7,711 bases of DNA, taken from assembly GCA_002781125.1 (NCBI GenBank), contig PETJ01000014.1, forward strand, positions 1 to 7,711, given 5' to 3'. The notes under the pieces were generated by a model that worked only from the letters and a program-made list of their open reading frames with translations, had not been told where the DNA came from and searched no databases. Positions 4,310-7,711 of the stretch are shown in pieces. Within the stretch, counting starts at the first letter, position 1. Every line of letters starts with the position of its first letter. This DNA comes from Candidatus Nealsonbacteria bacterium CG01_land_8_20_14_3_00_12. Its GTDB lineage: Bacteria > Patescibacteriota > Minisyncoccia > Minisyncoccales > PETJ01. Position numbers and translations under genes: made by a program.

Positions 4310-6319
4310 ATGAAGTTGCCTTCTAAATCTCAGTGGTGGCAATTTTTTAAAATCCTGACAAAAAAAGAGAGAGTTGTCTTTTTTGTTTTTTTATTTCTAT
4401 TTTCCAGTTCGTCTCTTTTCCTGACCGTTAATTTTTATTTTGAAAATACCAAAATCCAGCCAGCTGAGGGTGGGCAGTATATTGAAGGAGTAGTAGGTTC
4501 ACCGCGGTTTATCAATCCTATTTACGTCGCTTCCGATGTTGACCGAGATTTGGTTGAACTCATCTTTTCAGGTTTAATGAAATATGACGGAGAAGGAAAA
4601 ATTATCCCCGATTTAGCTAAGGAATATAAAATTTTGGAAGATGGGAAAGTTTACGAATTTTATTTAAAAGAAAATCTTCTTTGGTCAGACGGAAAACCTT
4701 TAACTGCCGATGATGTGGTTTTTACCATTAAAACAATCCAGAATCCGGAAATAAAAAGTCCCTTAAGGGTAAATTGGTTAGGAGTTGAAGTGGAAAAAAT
4801 CTCAGAAAACGCCCTCCGTTTTAGGTTAAAAGGTTCTTCGGCTGTTTTTCTGGAAAATTGTACTCTGAAAATAATGCCCGAGCACATCTGGAAGGATATC
4901 TCTCCCCAGAATTTTCTTTTAACTATTCAAAACTTAAAACCAATTGGCTCAGGTCCTTTTCAATTAAAAAATTTAAACCAAAACGAGCAGGGTCAAATTA
5001 TTTCTTTAGATTTGGTTAGAAATCCAAAATATTTTAAGGAAGGTCCTAATCTTTCCCAAGTTGCTTTTTATTTCTTTAAAAATGAGGAAGATTTGATTAA
5101 GAGTTACAAAAAAGGAGAGATTAAGGGATTCTCCTTAACTTCTATTAAAAACTTTACTAATACCTTAGAGGGTGGCGGGGGGGTTGTAGTCTACTCTCTT
5201 TCCCTGCCCAGATATTTTGCTATATTTTTTAATCCAGACTACAACCCACCCGCCACCCTCCCTGCTGAAAGCAGGGCCCCTGCGAAAATTTTTTCAGAAA
5301 AAGAAGTCAGACAGGCCCTAAGCTACGGGGTAAATAAGGAAGAAATTCTGAGAGAAGTTCTGGCAGACAGGGGCAAGATTGTGCAATCTCCGATTTTGCC
5401 AGAAATTTACGGACTCCGACCACCCACCGTCTCTTATGAATTCAATTTAGAAAAAGCTAAAGAAATTTTGAAAAATGCTGGATTTGTTGAATCGGAAAAT
5501 GGCAAACTGGTAAAAATTGTTAAAAAGGAGCCAGCTTTCCAATTTAAGAGTAATCTCAGAGTAGGTGTCCAGGGCACGGAAGTGAAAGAACTCCAAAAAT
5601 GCTTAGCCCGAGACTCGGAAATTTATCCTGAGGGAGAAATTACAGGTTATTTTGGCCAAAAAACAAAAGAGGCGGTAATCAGGTTTCAGGAAAAATATAA
5701 AAAAGAAATTTTGGAACCTCAAGGTCTGGAAAAAGGGACTGGCGATGTTTTGAAAGCTACTCGGACAAAATTGAATGAAATCTGTTTTAAGAGTTCCGAG
5801 GAGATAATACCTTTAGAATTCTCTTTAACTACAGTAGATCAACCTATCTTAAAAGAGGTGGCTAAGCTTTTACAGCGTCAATGGGGGGCGCTGGGAGCGA
5901 GGGTAGAAATTAAAACCGTTGACAGTACTAATTTCCCCGAAGAAATAATTCGACCGAGAGATTATGAAATGCTTTTATTTGGTGAAGTTTTAGGGGCTAT
6001 CCCCGACCCTTTTCCTTTCTGGCATTCCTCCCAAAAAAGAGACCCCGGTTTAAATTTAGCAATGTATGAAAACAAAAAATGTGATAAACTATTAGAAGAA
6101 GTTCGAGAAAGTTTGGATGAAAATCTTCGGAAAGAGAAATTAGAGGGATTCCAAGATATTTTAATTGAGGATGCGCCAGCGGTATTCCTTTATAATCCAG
6201 ATTATCTTTATTTAGTTTCAAAAGAAATTAAAGGGATAAATACCAAAACGATTGTTGATCCATCAAAAAGATTTTCGGGCATAGAAGATTGGTATATCAA
6301 AACAAAAAGAGTATGGTAA
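4310..6319 (+). CDS. Membrane-anchored ABC solute-binding protein (SBP_bac_5) with inserted PG_binding_1 domain
   Basis: A 669-residue extracytoplasmic solute-binding protein of the peptide/nickel (DppA/OppA-type) family. An uncleaved-looking N-terminal TM (~21-43) without a lipobox Cys suggests membrane anchoring. Family landmarks: PRFINPIY (~65-72), IFSGLMKYD (~85-93), WSDGKPLTADDVVFTI (~125-140), IGSGPFQL (~212-219), RNPKYF (~237-242), LPRYFAIFFN (~299-308), VRQALSYGVNKEEIL (~333-347) and DPFPFWHSSQKRDPGLNLAMY (~566-586). Residues ~413-492 form a peptidoglycan-binding domain (LRVGVQGTEVKELQKCL ... GYFGQKTKEAVIRFQEKY) placed inside the SBP fold, which resumes at ~497. Residues ~287-293 and 310-324 are encoded by two inverted repeat copies. 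No permease or ATPase gene is in the window. secG ends 3 nt upstream; the isomerase start overlaps the TAA stop. Confidence 0.93.
   Translation: MKLPSKSQWWQFFKILTKKERVVFFVFLFLFSSSSLFLTVNFYFENTKIQPAEGGQYIEGVVGSPRFINPIYVASDVDRDLVELIFSGLMKYDGEGKIIPDLAKEYKILEDGKVYEFYLKENLLWSDGKPLTADDVVFTIKTIQNPEIKSPLRVNWLGVEVEKISENALRFRLKGSSAVFLENCTLKIMPEHIWKDISPQNFLLTIQNLKPIGSGPFQLKNLNQNEQGQIISLDLVRNPKYFKEGPNLSQVAFYFFKNEEDLIKSYKKGEIKGFSLTSIKNFTNTLEGGGGVVVYSLSLPRYFAIFFNPDYNPPATLPAESRAPAKIFSEKEVRQALSYGVNKEEILREVLADRGKIVQSPILPEIYGLRPPTVSYEFNLEKAKEILKNAGFVESENGKLVKIVKKEPAFQFKSNLRVGVQGTEVKELQKCLARDSEIYPEGEITGYFGQKTKEAVIRFQEKYKKEILEPQGLEKGTGDVLKATRTKLNEICFKSSEEIIPLEFSLTTVDQPILKEVAKLLQRQWGALGARVEIKTVDSTNFPEEIIRPRDYEMLLFGEVLGAIPDPFPFWHSSQKRDPGLNLAMYENKKCDKLLEEVRESLDENLRKEKLEGFQDILIEDAPAVFLYNPDYLYLVSKEIKGINTKTIVDPSKRFSGIEDWYIKTKRVW
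5168..5191 (-). repeat. Inverted copy of the DYNPP-type repeat in the SBP gene (first arm)
   Basis: The 24 bases match the reverse complement of 5237-5260 at 23 of 24 positions. In this orientation the coding strand is G-rich and encodes E-G-G-G-G-V-V-V (~287-294). The 45-nt stretch between the arms (5192-5236) encodes the conserved YSLSLPRYFAIFFNP core of the SBP family, so the repeats bracket native protein. Confidence 0.85.
5237..5283 (+). repeat. Composite in-frame repeat element in the SBP gene
   Basis: The left end GACTACAACCC plus C-rich blocks (5237-5261) leads into hairpin CCCTGC-TGAAA-GCAGGG (5260-5276) and the right end GGGCCCCT (5274-5281); a further CCCTGC (5278-5283) could pair alternatively with GCAGGG. 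The reading frame gives D310-Y-N-P-P-A-T-L-P-A-E-S-R-A-P. Left and right ends match the capA-gene element while the hairpin differs. It sits in a loop between FFN and the conserved VRQAL helix. Confidence 0.82.
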
Positions 6320-7359
6320 CAAAAAAAATTGACAGGTCCAATATGCGCCAAATTATCTTGGATTTTCCAAGACAATTTAGAATTGGGATTGAAGCAGCCC
6401 AAGGTGTCAGTTTGAAACCGGGGGTTTTAACGAGATGGCCAGAGAATATCATTATTTGCGGAATGGGAGGATCGGGGTTACCAGGAGATATTTTAGTCAC
6501 CCTAAGACCTCTCGATGTCTTTTCTTATAAATCCTATCGTCTTCCTCCCCAGGCCGGAAATGAAAGTTTAATAATCTGCATTTCTTATTCTGGAGATACT
6601 GAAGAAACTTTGTCTTCTTTTAATACAGCCAGATCGCGTAATTTGCCATTGATTTCGATTACTACCGGCGGAAAATTGGGGAAGCTTTCTAAAAAATATG
6701 ATGTCCCCTGCTCCCTTCTTCCCCCTCCCCTAATCCCACCGAGATTGGCTTTGGGAGAAATGACAGCTAGCCTGGTTCAAATTTTAGTTAATCACCATAT
6801 TTTAGGCCCGGAAATTTCTGAGGAAATTTTGAAAATTGGGGCTTCTTTAAAAACCGAGCCCCGCAGGAGCGGGGCGAAGGTACCTGAAAATCAAGGAAAA
6901 AAATTAGCTGAAAAAATTTTTGGAAAAATTCCAATTATTTATGCCTCCCGGAGGTTTCGAGAAATTGGTTGGATTTGGAAAAATAGTTTAAATGAAACTG
7001 CTAAGGTTTTAGCTATTTGTAATTATTTTCCAGAATTAAATCACAATGAAACAGTTGGCTTTTGGAAAATAAACGAAATGCAAATTCCGAATGAGAAACT
7101 CTATGTAATAATTTTGAGAGACCCGGAAGATTCCCATCCCAGAATTTTAAAACAAATGGAAATTGCCAAGGATTTAATAGAAGAAGAAGGAATAAAGGTA
7201 GAATTTATTGATATGAAGGGGAAAACAATGTTGGAGAAAATTTTCTCCACCGTCATTTTAGGTTTTTGGACTGCCTATTGGTTAGCCCTGGAATATAAAG
7301 TTGACCCAACCCCAATTAAAGCCATCGAAGAACTAAAACGAAGGTTAGCCAGAGCATAA
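6313..7359 (+). CDS. Bifunctional phosphoglucose/phosphomannose isomerase (PGI/PMI, SIS fold)
   Basis: It interconverts glucose-6-phosphate or mannose-6-phosphate with fructose-6-phosphate in the cytoplasm. The 348 residues show two SIS domains: IICGMGGSGLPGDIL (~47-61), IICISYSGDTEETLSSF (~87-103, sugar-phosphate loop), SITTGGKLGKLS (~115-126), PPRLALGEM (~142-150), and NSLNETAKVLAICNYFPELNHNE (~224-246) with E228 and H244 at the expected catalytic positions, then VDPTPIKAIEELKRRL (~330-345). ATG 6313 is preferred: it gives KIDRSNM at the N-terminus as in relatives, and its ATGGTAA overlaps the preceding stop. A TTG at 6289 in the same frame would add eight non-conserved residues. Residues ~182-189 (EPRRSGAK) come from a GC-rich hairpin insertion. 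The adjacent nucleotidyltransferase suggests a link to nucleotide-sugar supply. Confidence 0.93.
   Translation: MVTKKIDRSNMRQIILDFPRQFRIGIEAAQGVSLKPGVLTRWPENIIICGMGGSGLPGDILVTLRPLDVFSYKSYRLPPQAGNESLIICISYSGDTEETLSSFNTARSRNLPLISITTGGKLGKLSKKYDVPCSLLPPPLIPPRLALGEMTASLVQILVNHHILGPEISEEILKIGASLKTEPRRSGAKVPENQGKKLAEKIFGKIPIIYASRRFREIGWIWKNSLNETAKVLAICNYFPELNHNETVGFWKINEMQIPNEKLYVIILRDPEDSHPRILKQMEIAKDLIEEEGIKVEFIDMKGKTMLEKIFSTVILGFWTAYWLALEYKVDPTPIKAIEELKRRLARA
6858..6875. repeat. GC-rich hairpin inside the isomerase gene
   Basis: GCCCCGC (6858-6864) and GCGGGGC (6869-6875) form a perfect 7-bp stem with an AGGA loop in a very AT-rich setting. It encodes part of EPRRSGAK in the linker between the two SIS domains, where relatives run straight from a helix into the KxIPIIYxS strand region. 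It is not followed by a T-tract and lies mid-gene. Confidence 0.8.
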
Positions 7360-7411
7360 AATGAAATCCTAAAGAATTTTGCCCGCCATGATTGGCCGCC
7401 TGGGAAATCTA

Positions 7412-7439
7412 TTTACAAATAGAAAAATAGTGATATAAT
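7412..7439 (+). promoter_or_regulatory. Extended -10 promoter for the nucleotidyltransferase, predicted near-leaderless
   Basis: TTTACA (7412-7417), a 16-nt spacer and TATAAT (7434-7439) preceded by TGA (extended -10). The expected start is ~7446, giving a leader of 0-2 nt before ATG 7448. A second TATAAT follows immediately (7440-7445). A CTATTT-AC-AAATAG inverted repeat overlaps the -35. The rest of the 88-nt gap after the isomerase shows no clear terminator. Confidence 0.7.
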
Positions 7440-7447
7440 TATAATCT

Positions 7448-7711
7448 ATGAAGGGTTTTATTTTAGCTGCTGGAGAGGGAACGAGGTTATATCCTCTGAC
7501 TTTGGAAATTCCAAAACCCCTTTTGCCAGTGGGGAAAATTCCCATTTTAACTTATTTGATTGAGCTTTATTTAAAGCACGGAGTGGAAGATATTAAAATT
7601 AATATCCAGAAGAAACATCTGGAGGATTTTTATAAATGGAAGGCAACCTATTTCCCCAGGGAAAAAATTGAATTTCTGATTGAGAAAAAACCTAGCGGCA
7701 CCTTTACTCCC
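7448..7711 (+). CDS. NDP-sugar pyrophosphorylase / nucleotidyltransferase (N-terminal part; runs off the right edge)
   Basis: 88 residues are visible. MKGFILAAGEGTRLYPLTLEI is the classical NTP_transferase N-terminus, with the G-x-G-T-R-L-x-P-L-T nucleotide-binding loop (~9-18) and PKPLLPVGKIPIL (~22-34), whose Lys23 is the usual substrate-binding lysine. EKKPSGT (~79-85) matches the family's E-x-P-x-G-T segment. Such enzymes couple a sugar-1-phosphate to an NTP. Mannose-1-phosphate guanylyltransferase, glucose-1-phosphate uridylyl- or thymidylyltransferase are all possible; the truncated sequence does not decide. The isomerase upstream would supply mannose-6-P or glucose-6-P. The start is fixed by the -10 box 8 nt upstream and the family N-terminus. 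Confidence 0.92.
   Translation, partial: MKGFILAAGEGTRLYPLTLEIPKPLLPVGKIPILTYLIELYLKHGVEDIKINIQKKHLEDFYKWKATYFPREKIEFLIEKKPSGTFTP

Noticed and set aside
5401..5430. Fifth copy of the DYNPP repeat (GGACTCCGACCACCCACC)
   Set aside because: Partial resemblance only; it encodes a plausible native SBP segment (YGLRPPTVSYE) and lacks the spacing of the other copies.
6289..6312. Upstream TTG start for the isomerase
   Set aside because: It would add eight residues unlike the family N-terminus and lies deeper in the SBP gene; ATG 6313 gives the conserved KIDRSNM start.
7360..7411. Terminator or repeat in the gap after the isomerase (GCCCGCC ... GGCCGCC)
   Set aside because: Only a weak GCC/GGC pairing is present, with no T-tract; nothing supportable apart from the promoter further on.

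Overview
The window is about 7.7 kb of AT-rich bacterial DNA with short intergenic gaps. It most likely comes from an ultra-small Candidate Phyla Radiation (Patescibacteria, Parcubacteria-like) genome. This is inferred from the shortened UvrC, the membrane-anchored solute-binding protein with an inserted peptidoglycan-binding domain, the bifunctional phosphoglucose/phosphomannose isomerase beside an NDP-sugar pyrophosphorylase, and the tight gene packing. TGA is used as a stop (capA-like gene), so this is not one of the CPR groups that recode TGA.

Layout. Positions 1-1127 (minus strand) hold the N-terminal half of uvrA, which runs off the left edge. A 55-bp divergent spacer (1128-1182) carries back-to-back promoter-like sequences. 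Rightward from it come a CapA/PGA_cap-family protein (1183-2253) and a compact uvrC (2250-3563), overlapping by 4 bp, so UvrA and UvrC are made from a divergent pair of units. An ~80-bp palindromic element with three-way-junction potential (3555-3634) contains the uvrC stop codon. After it a promoter-like sequence leads into a second tightly packed unit: a four-TM YvlD/'phage holin' family protein (3676-4086), secG (4091-4306), an SBP_bac_5 protein carrying a PG_binding_1 domain (4310-6319), and the PGI/PMI isomerase (6313-7359). A good -35/-10 pair then sits directly before the start of an NDP-sugar nucleotidyltransferase (7448 to the right edge). Themes are excision repair, secretion and cell-envelope work, and sugar-phosphate/nucleotide-sugar supply.

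The most unusual signal is a set of GC-rich or palindromic repeat insertions kept in frame inside conserved housekeeping genes. One family (GACTACAACCC followed by C-rich blocks) occurs four times: in uvrA, in capA, and twice, inverted, in the solute-binding protein gene. In capA and the solute-binding protein it is a composite: a conserved left end, a variable hairpin, then GGGCCCCT, read in the same frame as D-Y-N-P-P-x-T ... A-P. Unrelated palindromes or tandem repeats also lie in uvrA (7-bp tandem repeat plus a 26-bp palindrome), uvrC and the isomerase. This resembles the Rickettsia palindromic elements, which also insert in frame into genes, but I do not recognise these sequences as a named family.

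A second theme is start-site architecture. Three genes (uvrA, capA-like, nucleotidyltransferase) have the -10 box only 6-8 nt before the ATG, predicting leaderless mRNAs, whereas the internal operon gene uvrC has a strong Shine-Dalgarno sequence.
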